In this document: piece by piece, positions 19,632 to 27,619 of the stretch | Numbering within the stretch: position 1 is the stretch's first letter | Layout: every line of letters starts with the position of its first letter | Assembly: GCA_027449865.1 (NCBI GenBank) | Contig: DAIDKV010000133.1 | Location: forward strand, 1-37,009 | DNA length: 37,009 bases | From: Planctomycetales bacterium | GTDB taxonomy: Bacteria; Planctomycetota; Planctomycetia; Isosphaerales; Isosphaeraceae | Direction: 5' to 3' | The notes under the pieces: generated by a model | The model's database searches: none | What the model was told of the DNA's origin: nothing | The model's input: the letters and a program-made list of their open reading frames with translations, nothing else | Made by a program: the position numbers and the translations under genes

Positions 19632-20834
19632 ATGGACGAGATCAAAGGAATCCTGGTCCCACGTGGATTTCGAGCGTCCGGGGTGAAGGCGGGGATCAAG
19701 CCGTCCGGCGGCGACGACCTGGCGTTTCTCCTGGCCGAGAACCCATCGGCCGCGGCTGGAACTTTCACCACGAATCGAGTGTGCGCGGCTCCGGTCAAGT
19801 GGTGTCGCGGCTTGCTTCCGCGCGAGGATATCCGGGGCGTGGTCATCAACTCGGGCAACGCCAATGCCGCGACGGGTGAACTCGGCATGGAGAACGTCCG
19901 AAAAACAGCCGAGCGAGCGGCCTCTCGAATTGGATGTGCCCCCGAGCAGGTTCTCATTGCGTCAACCGGAGTGATCGGGCACCAGCTCCCGATGGAGAAG
20001 ATCGAGCGGGGAATCGACGACGCGTTCGCCCGATTGTCAACCGAGTCCGAAGGATTCGAGGCGGTGTCTCGTGCGATCATGACGACCGACACCCGTCCCA
20101 AGATTTCCTGTCATCGAGAGACGATCGACGGTCGGGAAGTGACCTTGCTTGGCATTGCCAAGGGTGCGGCGATGATTGGGCCGAGGATGGCGACCATGCT
20201 CGGCTTTCTCCTCACCGACGCTCCGATCTCCGCCTGCGACATCCGCGGCCTTCTAGCCGACGCGGTGGATTTGAGTTTCAACTGCCTCTCGGTCGAGGGT
20301 CACGCCAGCACCAACGACACGGTTTTACTGATCTCGAGCACGGTTTCGACCGAGCCGGTCATACCACCCGGGGAGCTCGCCAGCTTCGGATTGATGGTCC
20401 GAGCCGCATGTGAATCGCTCGCCCGGCAGATTGCCGATGACGGCGAGGGTTCGACACACTTCATCACGGTCGAGGTTGAAGGTTGCCGGACAGTTACCGA
20501 GGCCCGTGCCATCGCTCGATGCGTCGCCGAGAGCGCGCTTGTGAAGACAGCAATCCACGGCGCTGATCCGAACTGGGGCCGGATTGTCTCGGCCGCCGGA
20601 TACGCTGGAGTCCCCTTTCAGGAGGGAGAACTCTCGCTCGCCATCAACGGGGTGCCTGTCTACGCGAATGGTTCACCGGTCCATTTCGATGATCTTGCCC
20701 TCTCCGAGTCGATCCGGCACCGGCGCCCCGTTGACCTCCACCTAACTCTTCAGTCTGGGCGTGAGTCGTGCCGGTTCTGGACCTGTGATCTCACCGCTGA
20801 CTATGTACGTCTGAACGCCGACTACACGACCTGA
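19632..20834 (+). CDS. argJ: glutamate N-acetyltransferase / amino-acid acetyltransferase
   Basis: Transfers acetyl from N-acetylornithine to glutamate, closing the acetyl cycle of arginine synthesis. Bifunctional members also use acetyl-CoA. The 400 residues keep the oxyanion pair T112-G113 (ASTGVIGHQLP) and the self-cleavage site before the nucleophile T188 in KGAAMIGPRMATMLGFLLTD, where autoproteolysis would give alpha and beta chains. The usual sequence there is KGSGMI-PNMATML, so AA for SG and R for N are departures. NDTVLL and the closing HGADPNWGRIVSAAGYAG are also conserved. With argB, argD and argF 6.5 kb upstream, the acetyl cycle is mostly encoded in this window; argC is not seen. 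It lies 32 nt after the SDR gene. Confidence 0.95.
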   Translation: MDEIKGILVPRGFRASGVKAGIKPSGGDDLAFLLAENPSAAAGTFTTNRVCAAPVKWCRGLLPREDIRGVVINSGNANAATGELGMENVRKTAERAASRIGCAPEQVLIASTGVIGHQLPMEKIERGIDDAFARLSTESEGFEAVSRAIMTTDTRPKISCHRETIDGREVTLLGIAKGAAMIGPRMATMLGFLLTDAPISACDIRGLLADAVDLSFNCLSVEGHASTNDTVLLISSTVSTEPVIPPGELASFGLMVRAACESLARQIADDGEGSTHFITVEVEGCRTVTEARAIARCVAESALVKTAIHGADPNWGRIVSAAGYAGVPFQEGELSLAINGVPVYANGSPVHFDDLALSESIRHRRPVDLHLTLQSGRESCRFWTCDLTADYVRLNADYTT

Positions 20835-21049
20835 GAAAGCTGCGAAGGCTTCTCGGAATTCCGGGGTAGTCCCCGCGCATCAGGACGAGGATTCGGATAC
20901 AATTTTCGGGCCAGGCTGGGAGAGCGGGCAGAACGACCCGGGTCTCCGTGAATATTGAGCATCCCCGAGCGAACGATGGAGTGGGGGATGTGGTCGGGAT
21001 GGGGTGGCGCGACAAATCCCTCGAAGAATTCGGGCCGGGACGCGAGCCG

Positions 21050-21985
21050 ATGAAAAAGACCCTGAAACTGCTGGTCTTGCTGGGGAGTAGCTTCGTGCTG
21101 CTCAGCTTCGGAGTGATCGTGGTCAATCAGACGGCCCAAGTGGTAGAACTTGCCGGGCGGGCCCACCCTGCGCTGGGAGTCGCCACTTTTTGGAGCCTGA
21201 TCGCTGTCTACTCTGGTCTGGTTGGCATCCCGATCGTGATGATCGTAATGATGCCTCGCGCGTTGACTCCTCCCGAGACCGAGGGCGGTCCTGAATTCGA
21301 GGCGCACCTGGCCGCCCTGGGCCGTCGACTGGATTCGAATCCGTATCTGCCGGAGCCGATGGGTCCGAGGCCGAACCGCGGGGAAATTGAGCGAGCGCTC
21401 GAGTCACTGGATGCCGAGGCGGACCGTGAAATCCGGAAGATGGCCCGGTTGGTCTTCATGACGACCGCTGTCTCGCAGAGCGGCCGACTCGACTCACTGC
21501 TTGTTCTGGCGGCCCAGTCTCGAATGGTCTGGCGGATCGCACACATTTACTATCAGCGTCCCTCTCTCCGCGAGATGGCCCATCTTTATGGTAATGTGGC
21601 GGCCACGGCCTTCGTCGCTGGAGAACTGGACAGCGTCGAGCTACACCAGATGATTCAACCGATGGTCGCGGCCTCACTAGGAACTGTGGGCGGGGCGATC
21701 CCCGGGCTCCAGGTGATCACCTCGGTTGCGGTCAACTCGATGATCAGCGGCAGCGCGAATGCGTTTCTGACGCTCCGGATCGGGATGATCACCAGAGCCT
21801 ACTGCGGCTCACTCGTCGCCCAGCCGAGAAAATTCATCCGAAAATCAGCGACGGCAAGGGCGGCTCGAATGCTCTCGGATGTCGTTTCCGACTGTGGCAA
21901 GCAGGTCATCGGCGCGCTCAAGGATGAGCTCTGGCAGAAGCTTCCCCGTCCATTCGCTACCCGGAAGGCCCCGGAGCCGGTCTGA
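21050..21985 (+). CDS. membrane protein, DUF697/YcjF-like
   Basis: 311 residues from the ATG at 21050; an upstream in-frame GTG at 20948 would add 34 charged residues before the first membrane helix. Two N-terminal membrane helices (LKLLVLLGSSFVLLSFGVIV and WSLIAVYSGLVGIPIVMIVM) are followed by a charged cytoplasmic part. The later segment from LYGNVAATAFVAGELD through GGAIPGLQVITSVAVNSMIS to NAFLTLRIGMITRAY matches the pattern of the DUF697 family (inner-membrane proteins such as YcjF). The role is unknown. Upstream it is separated from argJ by about 215 bp; downstream a 311-bp leader precedes the RNA-binding protein gene. Confidence 0.75.
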   Translation: MKKTLKLLVLLGSSFVLLSFGVIVVNQTAQVVELAGRAHPALGVATFWSLIAVYSGLVGIPIVMIVMMPRALTPPETEGGPEFEAHLAALGRRLDSNPYLPEPMGPRPNRGEIERALESLDAEADREIRKMARLVFMTTAVSQSGRLDSLLVLAAQSRMVWRIAHIYYQRPSLREMAHLYGNVAATAFVAGELDSVELHQMIQPMVAASLGTVGGAIPGLQVITSVAVNSMISGSANAFLTLRIGMITRAYCGSLVAQPRKFIRKSATARAARMLSDVVSDCGKQVIGALKDELWQKLPRPFATRKAPEPV

Positions 21986-22296
21986 TCCAGAGATCGTCGG
22001 GACCATCCGAGAGAGCCCTTGGTCGTTGGAATGTCGGACACAGAGGCGCCCTCCTGCCGGGGAGCCCTGGGGTCGGATTTTGAATTTTTCGAAGATTTGC
22101 TCTATCCGGGATTCCGGACACACGATTCAATAGAGAATGGTTGGAAATCGACCGAGTGCCTGTCAGAGATCCCTTCGGAATCTGTACGCTCGCCTCTCTC
22201 GCCTTTCCACCCACCTGGGCCGCCAGGGCGGCCATGCGATGCGGCCCGCGTCGCCTACAAGCGGGCCGGGACTCCTGGTCTGAGGAGATTGATCGA
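21986..22296 (+). other. long leader region before the RRM gene
   Basis: 311 bp without a convincing gene. It holds an AT-rich stretch at about 22077-22100, suitable for a promoter, and a short GC-rich hairpin at 22218-22233 (ggccgcc/ggcggcc with 2 nt between the arms). A GAGGAG Shine-Dalgarno lies about 10 nt before the GTG at 22297. Gly-rich RRM proteins are often cold-regulated, so a structured 5' leader would be reasonable, but that is inference. Confidence 0.4.
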
Positions 22297-22692
22297 GTGG
22301 GTAAGAAATTGTACGTCGGAAATCTCTCCTATCGGGTGAGCAGTTCCGACCTGGAGCAGATCTTCACCCCGTACGGCAGTGTGGAGAGCGCGGAAGTGAT
22401 CTCCGACCGGGAGACCGGCCGGAGCAAGGGCTTCGGCTTTGTCGAGATGGCCTCGGACGCCGAAGCTCAGTCGGCCATCGACGCCCTGCATGACCAGGAG
22501 CACGATGGGCGGCGGCTCACCGTCAATGAGGCCCGGCCTCGCGAGCCTCGCCCCGGCGGCGGCGGTGGTGGTGGTGGTGGCGGCGGCTGGCGTGGAGGCG
22601 GCGGCGGCGGATACGGTGGTGGTGGCGGCGGATACGGCGGCGGCGGCGGTGGCCGAGGTGGCCGGTCCGGCGGTGGTTACGGCCGATATTGA
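22297..22692 (+). CDS. single-RRM glycine-rich RNA-binding protein
   Basis: 131 residues. A single RNA recognition motif (about residues 3-80) has RNP2 KLYVGNLSY and RNP1 SKGFGFVEM. A C-terminal tail of about 45 residues made of Gly with Trp, Tyr and Arg (GGYGGGGGGYGGGGGGRGGR type) follows. Bacterial members, best known in cyanobacteria and planctomycetes, bind single-stranded RNA and are often cold-induced; the Gly/Arg/Tyr tail could drive self-association. The start is the GTG at 22297, with GAGGAG upstream; a longer frame from 22141 has no coding support. A perfect 13-bp hairpin downstream probably ends transcription. Confidence 0.92.
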   Translation: MGKKLYVGNLSYRVSSSDLEQIFTPYGSVESAEVISDRETGRSKGFGFVEMASDAEAQSAIDALHDQEHDGRRLTVNEARPREPRPGGGGGGGGGGGWRGGGGGGYGGGGGGYGGGGGGRGGRSGGGYGRY

Positions 22693-22717
22693 TCGCGAAC
22701 GCGACACAACATCCACG

Positions 22718-22758
22718 ATCGCCGCGAGCCCTTCCCTTCACGATCGGCTCGCGGCGAT
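22718..22758. terminator. hairpin between convergent genes
   Basis: atcgccgcgagcc (22718-22730) pairs perfectly over 13 bp with ggctcgcggcgat (22746-22758), with a 15-nt loop. It lies between the ends of the RRM gene and the minus-strand coiled-coil gene, so it may serve both. No long U-tract follows on either strand. Confidence 0.6.
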
Positions 22759-22779
22759 TCGCGTTTCGAAGGCAGTCGA

Positions 22780-23289
22780 TTATCCCTCGGTCTTGCTCTT
22801 GGCGGCAGCGAGCGGCCGAAGGACGGCGAGCATCGTGTTGAGGTGAGCCAGTCGCGGACCGAATCGATCGACGAAGTCGCTCAGCGAGAAGTCGCCTTCG
22901 AGCAAATTCTCGTGGTTGTCCTCAACATAGACGGCCAGGTCGCTCATCAGAGCGGCATGCACCTGTTCGAGTCGGCCGAGGGTCTCACGGCAGGAATCAA
23001 TAACGTGTTCGTGACCGGCCTGCCATCGCTCCAGTTCCGCGCCCTGACGTGCCCGCTGCTCTCGATTGACCTGCAGGAGTTCGCGACTGATTTCCAGTTG
23101 CTGCCGCTGAATCTCGAGGATCTGGCGCTGCGATTCGAGCGTCTGATTTTGCAGGTTCACGAGGAGGTGAAGCAAAATGATCGGGTCGTTGGTGTTGGAG
23201 ATGGCGGGCATGGTTTGGCCGGTCGGGGAGACCTCCATCCGATAGGTCCAGGCGGCTGCGGCCGACGGCGGGTTCTCATGCGATGACAC
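22780..23289 (-). CDS. coiled-coil protein of unknown function
   Basis: 169 residues from a GTG at 23289 placed 5 nt after a strong GGGGAGG; ATGs at 23238 and 23211 lack such a site. The middle is a long Gln/Glu/Leu-rich helix (LESQRQILEIQRQQLEISRE) with heptad spacing, so a dimeric coiled coil is likely. The C-terminal part is mixed (VYVEDNHENLLEGDFSLSDF, then a last helical segment). No signal peptide or membrane segment. I do not recognise a family. It is separated from nnrD by about 165 bp on the same strand. Confidence 0.7.
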   Translation of the reverse strand: MSSHENPPSAAAAWTYRMEVSPTGQTMPAISNTNDPIILLHLLVNLQNQTLESQRQILEIQRQQLEISRELLQVNREQRARQGAELERWQAGHEHVIDSCRETLGRLEQVHAALMSDLAVYVEDNHENLLEGDFSLSDFVDRFGPRLAHLNTMLAVLRPLAAAKSKTEG

Positions 23290-23453
23290 TCCAACCTCCC
23301 CTGCTCTTGACGACGAGTTGGCTGCACTCCTCACCGATCGGCCGGGCCGGTGGACTAAAGAAGCCCCGGTGCCCGCAAGATCGTATTCTACGCCCGATCG
23401 AGCAAGCCGGATAGGTCAATGGATACCGACCCGAGGACGAAGGTCGGATTTCT

Positions 23454-24347
23454 TCAAAATCCATCGACATCCGGCGTCAGATGGGCGAACGCATCAGGAA
23501 GCGAATCGACGATGTCCCCGGCGATCATGCCGATCTCGCCGTGGTGATCGCGTGCGATGTCGCCGGCGAGTCCGTGGGCGAAGACGCCCAGTCGAGCCGC
23601 CTCGAAAGCCGTGAGGCCCTGACCGATCAGCGCGGCGATCACACCGGTCAACACGTCGCCCGCCCCACCGGTGGCCATCCCAGGATTTCCGGTCCCGTTG
23701 ATGTAGTAGTGTGCCCCATCCGTCACCACGGAGCCCTGTCCCTTGAGCACGACCACGACGGGATCGGCAATCCTCGCCAGTTCGGCGGCGTGGCGGATAC
23801 GATCCGATTGCACAACGTGGACATCCGCGCCGACGAGCCGGGCAAACTCGCCCGGATGAGGCGTCAGAACGACTGGACCTGACCGGCACTTGAGCCAGTC
23901 GATGTGTCCGGCGAGCAAATTCAGGGCGTCGGCGTCGAGGACAAGCGGCCGGTCAACCTCCTGAATCAGGAACCGAATCAGGCCCCGTAGGTCATCCGAT
24001 TGGCCGAGCCCCGGACCCACAGCGATCACATCGGCCGGCTCGACCAGGCGTTCAAAAATCGGTTGTGATCCGAGAAAATCGATCAGACCATCCTCGCCGG
24101 ACGGGAGTGGATAAGTCATGTAGGAGGGTTCGAACGAGGCAACAACCGGCTGGACTTCGGTAGAAGTGGCCACGCGGACGAGTCCTGCGCCCGATCGGAG
24201 CGCCGAGGCTCCGCAGAGCGCCGCCGCGCCAGCCATGCCCCGGCCCCCGGCGATCACCAGTACCGTCCCGTATCGGCCCTTGTGCCCGTCGCGAGCACGA
24301 GGGGCGAGCCTCGGGATTGCGTCGATCTGCTCCAGTTCCGTCGCCAT
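23454..24347 (-). CDS. nnrD: ADP-dependent NAD(P)H-hydrate dehydratase
   Basis: Repairs damaged NAD(P)HX by dehydrating the S-hydrate back to NAD(P)H with ADP. The 297 residues match the YjeF C-terminal (ribokinase-like) domain alone: HKGRYGTVLVIAGGRGMAGA, GLVRVATS, IAVGPGLGQ, VLDADALNLL, VLTPHPGEFARL and the catalytic NPGMATGGAGDVLTGVIAAL. The partner epimerase domain (NnrE), fused in E. coli YjeF, is absent here and must be elsewhere or missing. The gene follows larB by 48 nt, so the two are probably one transcript. Confidence 0.94.
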   Translation of the reverse strand: MATELEQIDAIPRLAPRARDGHKGRYGTVLVIAGGRGMAGAAALCGASALRSGAGLVRVATSTEVQPVVASFEPSYMTYPLPSGEDGLIDFLGSQPIFERLVEPADVIAVGPGLGQSDDLRGLIRFLIQEVDRPLVLDADALNLLAGHIDWLKCRSGPVVLTPHPGEFARLVGADVHVVQSDRIRHAAELARIADPVVVVLKGQGSVVTDGAHYYINGTGNPGMATGGAGDVLTGVIAALIGQGLTAFEAARLGVFAHGLAGDIARDHHGEIGMIAGDIVDSLPDAFAHLTPDVDGF

Positions 24348-24395
24348 GAAACGACCTGCCTCGGGATCGATGATTCGTGCGCTACCGGTAGAATA

Positions 24396-25181
24396 TCAGG
24401 ACTGGGCGGCAACGAGCCGGGCCTGGCCCATCCGCCTGGCGATCAGGCCGGCCATGTGGCCGCCGTTAAATCCGGCGTCGATGTTCACCACCACCACGTT
24501 CGAGGCGCAGCTATTGAGCATCCCCAGCAGCGCGGCAAGCCCCTGAAAATGGGCGCCGTAGCCGATGCTGGTCGGCACGGCGATGACAGGGCAATTCACG
24601 AGTCCACCGACCACGCTCGGCAGGGCGCCCTCCATCCCGGCGACGACGACCATCGCGTCGGCATCCTCGAACCGTGGAAGCTGGTGCAGGAGTCGGTGAA
24701 GTCCGGCGACCCCAACGTCGGCCACCAGAGTGACCTCGCAGTTCCAGGCCTCAGCGGTGACGCGGGCCTCCTCGGCGACCGGCAGGTCGCTGGTCCCGGC
24801 GGTGACGATCACGACTCGGCCGAGCTTCGGCTCATCGGTTGCGGGCCCCTGGACGCGGAAAGTCCGGCCGATCGCGTTGTGCTCGCCTTCCGGAAAGGCG
24901 CCGCGCAGGTGCTCGGCCACACTCGGATCGACCCGGGTCACCAGCCCCCCCTGGCCGTGCGAGAGCATGGTCCGGAGGATCGCCTCGATCTGCCCGGCGG
25001 TCTTCCCCTGGCCGAAGATGACTTCCGGAAAGCCACAGCGGAGTCGACGGTGCAGGTCGACCTTGGCAAAGTCTCCAGCGTCCTGGAACGGGCGAACGCG
25101 CACGCGATGAGCCGCCTCCTCGGGGCCAATCCGCCCCTCCTGGACATCGCGGAACAGTTGTCTCAACTCGTGCGTATCCAT
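24396..25181 (-). CDS. larB: LarB, nickel-pincer cofactor carboxylase
   Basis: LarB carboxylates and hydrolyses nicotinic acid adenine dinucleotide to start synthesis of the nickel-pincer nucleotide cofactor of lactate racemase-type enzymes. The 261 residues begin with a helical LRQLFRDVQEGRIGPEEAAH domain and the segment FPEVIFGQGKTAGQIEAI. The C-terminal PurE-like domain follows (VVIVTAGTSDLPVAEEA, VVVAGMEGALPSVVGGLV, PTSIGYGAHFQGLAALLGML and SCASNVVVVNIDAGFNGGHM). The ATG at 25181 fits the family N-terminus; the longer frame adds 90 non-coding-like residues. LarC, LarE and LarA are not in the window. It pairs with nnrD; both act in pyridine-nucleotide chemistry, so the link may be more than chance. 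Confidence 0.93.
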   Translation of the reverse strand: MDTHELRQLFRDVQEGRIGPEEAAHRVRVRPFQDAGDFAKVDLHRRLRCGFPEVIFGQGKTAGQIEAILRTMLSHGQGGLVTRVDPSVAEHLRGAFPEGEHNAIGRTFRVQGPATDEPKLGRVVIVTAGTSDLPVAEEARVTAEAWNCEVTLVADVGVAGLHRLLHQLPRFEDADAMVVVAGMEGALPSVVGGLVNCPVIAVPTSIGYGAHFQGLAALLGMLNSCASNVVVVNIDAGFNGGHMAGLIARRMGQARLVAAQS

Positions 25182-25435
25182 GGAGAAGGACCTCGGAGAC
25201 AGGGCCAGGATCGTCAGACCGACGAGTATTCCACAGGCCACCCTACTCTTGTATCCGCCCTCGCCGGACGCCGCAACCGGTTGGGGACTTCCTGCGAAGC
25301 GATCGGGCTTGATATGCTGAGTATGATAAAAGGGAAGGCTGTCGGTGATGGCGGCAAATCCCGTTCGCCATCTTGACGCCTCGAGGCCGAAACGTCGTTC
25401 TCGGTATCGGATTGAAAGACTTATCGAGGGTGGTG

Positions 25436-26398
25436 ATGTCCGCCAGCCCATCCCCCATCCCGAGGATCCGCCCGGGGGTCGCCGAGGCTATCCCGACAGC
25501 GGGACCGCCTCCATCGAAGCCGACGGCGTCTCTCGTTTCGATGGAGCTTCCGACCGAGCCCGAACCGTGGTGGACTCCTGAATCGCTCCGCGGTTGGGTC
25601 GCCTCGTGCGGTCTGCACGTTTGCCTCCTGATTATCCTGGCTTTCTGCTACTTCTCGCCAGAGACGAGGCGTCCTCCGACATTCGACTCGAGGCTGGCCG
25701 GCTCTCCCAATGGCCTTGAGAACGCCGAGGCACTCACCGGCGGGATCAATACCCCCCTGCCGATGCCCCCGTCGCCGATGGCCGCCAAGGAGACCCCGCT
25801 CCTTTCGCCAGCTCTCGATAAACTCGAGATGCCTCCCATAGAGCCCAGGTCCGTCGTTCGACGAAATTCGGCCCCAGCCGGTGGCGGCGGCCTGGATGCC
25901 CGGAACCCAGGAGCCGGCGATGGCGACGGATTCGGAATCGCGCGCTTCGGTAACGGAGGCGAGCTGATCCGAGGCGTGCAGGTCAAGGTCGGAGATCCTC
26001 AGTTTACCCTGCTCTGGGACACCAATGACGTGGACCTCGACCTTCACGTGATCGAGCCCGGCGGCAAGGAGATTTACTGGGAGGATCCTAAAGGGAACAA
26101 CGGCGGCGAACTCGACGTCGACAACACGAAGGGATTTGGGCCCGAGAACATCTACTGGATGGTCGAGTCCGATGGCCCCGGTTCCGAGAAGGTGAAAGGC
26201 GCGGGCCCTTCCGGCGTGTATAAATGGTTCGTCGTCTACTGGGGGGGCTTCGGCGGGATCTCCAAGCCGACGCACTGGCAGGTCCGCGTCAAGCACGCCG
26301 GCCAGGTCCACGTCTATCACGGCAAGTTCAAGGCGCTGAATGAGCGAAGCAAAACCCACACGCTCACCGTCGAGCCCACCAAAACTGGTGCCTCGTGA
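25436..26398 (+). CDS. membrane-anchored protein with a DUF2135-like domain
   Basis: 320 residues from the ATG at 25436, after cgaggg. A cytoplasmic Pro-rich N-terminus is followed by one membrane helix (WVASCGLHVCLLIILAFCYF). A long Pro/Gly-rich linker comes next, then a C-terminal beta domain with FTLLWDTNDVDLDLHVIEPG, KEIYWEDP and VYKWFVVYWGGFGGI. This WDTN-DLDLHV-P pattern is that of DUF2135/YfaP-like beta-sandwich domains of unknown function, often in large secreted or surface proteins. It overlaps the next gene by 59 nt, so the two are translationally linked and probably form a membrane complex. The start could be further downstream, but not past the helix. Confidence 0.75.
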   Translation: MSASPSPIPRIRPGVAEAIPTAGPPPSKPTASLVSMELPTEPEPWWTPESLRGWVASCGLHVCLLIILAFCYFSPETRRPPTFDSRLAGSPNGLENAEALTGGINTPLPMPPSPMAAKETPLLSPALDKLEMPPIEPRSVVRRNSAPAGGGGLDARNPGAGDGDGFGIARFGNGGELIRGVQVKVGDPQFTLLWDTNDVDLDLHVIEPGGKEIYWEDPKGNNGGELDVDNTKGFGPENIYWMVESDGPGSEKVKGAGPSGVYKWFVVYWGGFGGISKPTHWQVRVKHAGQVHVYHGKFKALNERSKTHTLTVEPTKTGAS

Positions 26399-27599
26399 GC
26401 ATTCTCGGCTTTCGAAGCCTCGCCTCCTCGCCGGGTCGATCGCCATAGCGGCGATGGTGGCCGGCCTCCTGTTCTCCCGCCTTGTCGGGCCGGATGCCGC
26501 GGAATGGACCCGGCGGGCCGAGGCTGATCTTCAGGCCAATCGCTGGGAGGCGGCTCAGGATGATATTCGAGGACTTGCCTCGCTCCGCCCCCTGACACCG
26601 CAAGATCGTTTCCTTCAGGCACGGATCGAGATCGGAGCAGGTCAATCCGAGAAGGCGCTCGGAACTCTCGGCAGGCTGGTCGACGACCCCGAACTTGGCG
26701 CTCAGGCGCTCTATCTTTCCGGGCTGATCGAGAGAAAGCGCAATCGGCTCCGGTTTGCCGAGGCTGCCTACCGACAGGCCATCGACCGCGATCCCCACCT
26801 GAACGGCGCACGCCGCGAACTTATCTATATTCTGGGAATGCAATCCCGGCGTGGCGAACTCGACGCCGCCTTCCACGAGATGTCCCGAATTGTGCCGCTC
26901 AATCAGTATGACATGTATATTTGGTGCCTCACGCATTTCGTCAACTGGGGCACCGAGAGCGCCGAGGACCTGAAACCCTTCCTGGATGCCGATCCGGACG
27001 ACCGAGAGACGCGACTGGCGATGGCCCGGCTACTGCTCGCCTCGCCCGGCCAGGAGGGCCGAGTCGACGATTTACTTCGCCCGCTTCCGTCCGACGACCC
27101 CGCCGTGCTCGCGTTCCGGGCCGAACAGGACCTGAACCGGGGCCGTTTGGCCGAGGCTCTCAGGCGGATCGAGTCGACAAAGTCCGAGGATCCCATGCTC
27201 GAGCGTCTCCGGGCCAGGATCGCGCTTCGGCGGGGCGATCGAGAGGGTGCTGTCGGCCACTTTCGACGCGCTCTCAGCAAGGCGCCCTATGATCGGGTCT
27301 CGACCGCTGAGCTGGGGAAGGCCCTGATCCTGCTGGGTGATCGGTCGTCGGCACAGGCGTACATCGACCAGTCTCACCGGCTGGACCAGGTCTACAATCT
27401 GGTCACGCGGATCGGGAAGCCAGACGAGCCGGTGCTCTCCGTCGCCGAATTGAAGAGGCTGGCTCACTCCTGCGAAGTCGCCGGTCTGACTGCCGAGGCT
27501 CGGGGATGGTATCAGCTCGCCATTGATCGAGATGTGTTCGACCAGGAGGCGCAAGAGGGCCTGCATCGGCTCCGCGCGGCCGCGGTCTCGAAAGGCTGA
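26340..27599 (+). CDS. membrane-anchored TPR protein
   Basis: 419 residues. A basic N-terminal tail, one membrane helix (LLAGSIAIAAMVAGLLFSRL) and then at least seven TPR-like helix pairs, e.g. AALYLSGLIERKRNRLRFAE-like, PAVLAFRAEQDLNRGRLAEA, LERLRARIALRRGDREGAVG and AELGKALILLGDRSSAQAYI. TPR domains bind other proteins; the partner is unknown. The ATG at 26340 overlaps the upstream gene by 59 nt. A GTG at 26388 would shorten the overlap to 11 nt and keep the helix. I leave the longer form because no Shine-Dalgarno decides. It converges on the MBL-fold gene with 20 nt between ends. Confidence 0.8.
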   Translation: MSEAKPTRSPSSPPKLVPREHSRLSKPRLLAGSIAIAAMVAGLLFSRLVGPDAAEWTRRAEADLQANRWEAAQDDIRGLASLRPLTPQDRFLQARIEIGAGQSEKALGTLGRLVDDPELGAQALYLSGLIERKRNRLRFAEAAYRQAIDRDPHLNGARRELIYILGMQSRRGELDAAFHEMSRIVPLNQYDMYIWCLTHFVNWGTESAEDLKPFLDADPDDRETRLAMARLLLASPGQEGRVDDLLRPLPSDDPAVLAFRAEQDLNRGRLAEALRRIESTKSEDPMLERLRARIALRRGDREGAVGHFRRALSKAPYDRVSTAELGKALILLGDRSSAQAYIDQSHRLDQVYNLVTRIGKPDEPVLSVAELKRLAHSCEVAGLTAEARGWYQLAIDRDVFDQEAQEGLHRLRAAAVSKG

Positions 27600-27619
27600 T
27601 ACCAATCGCTCCGGCTCGA

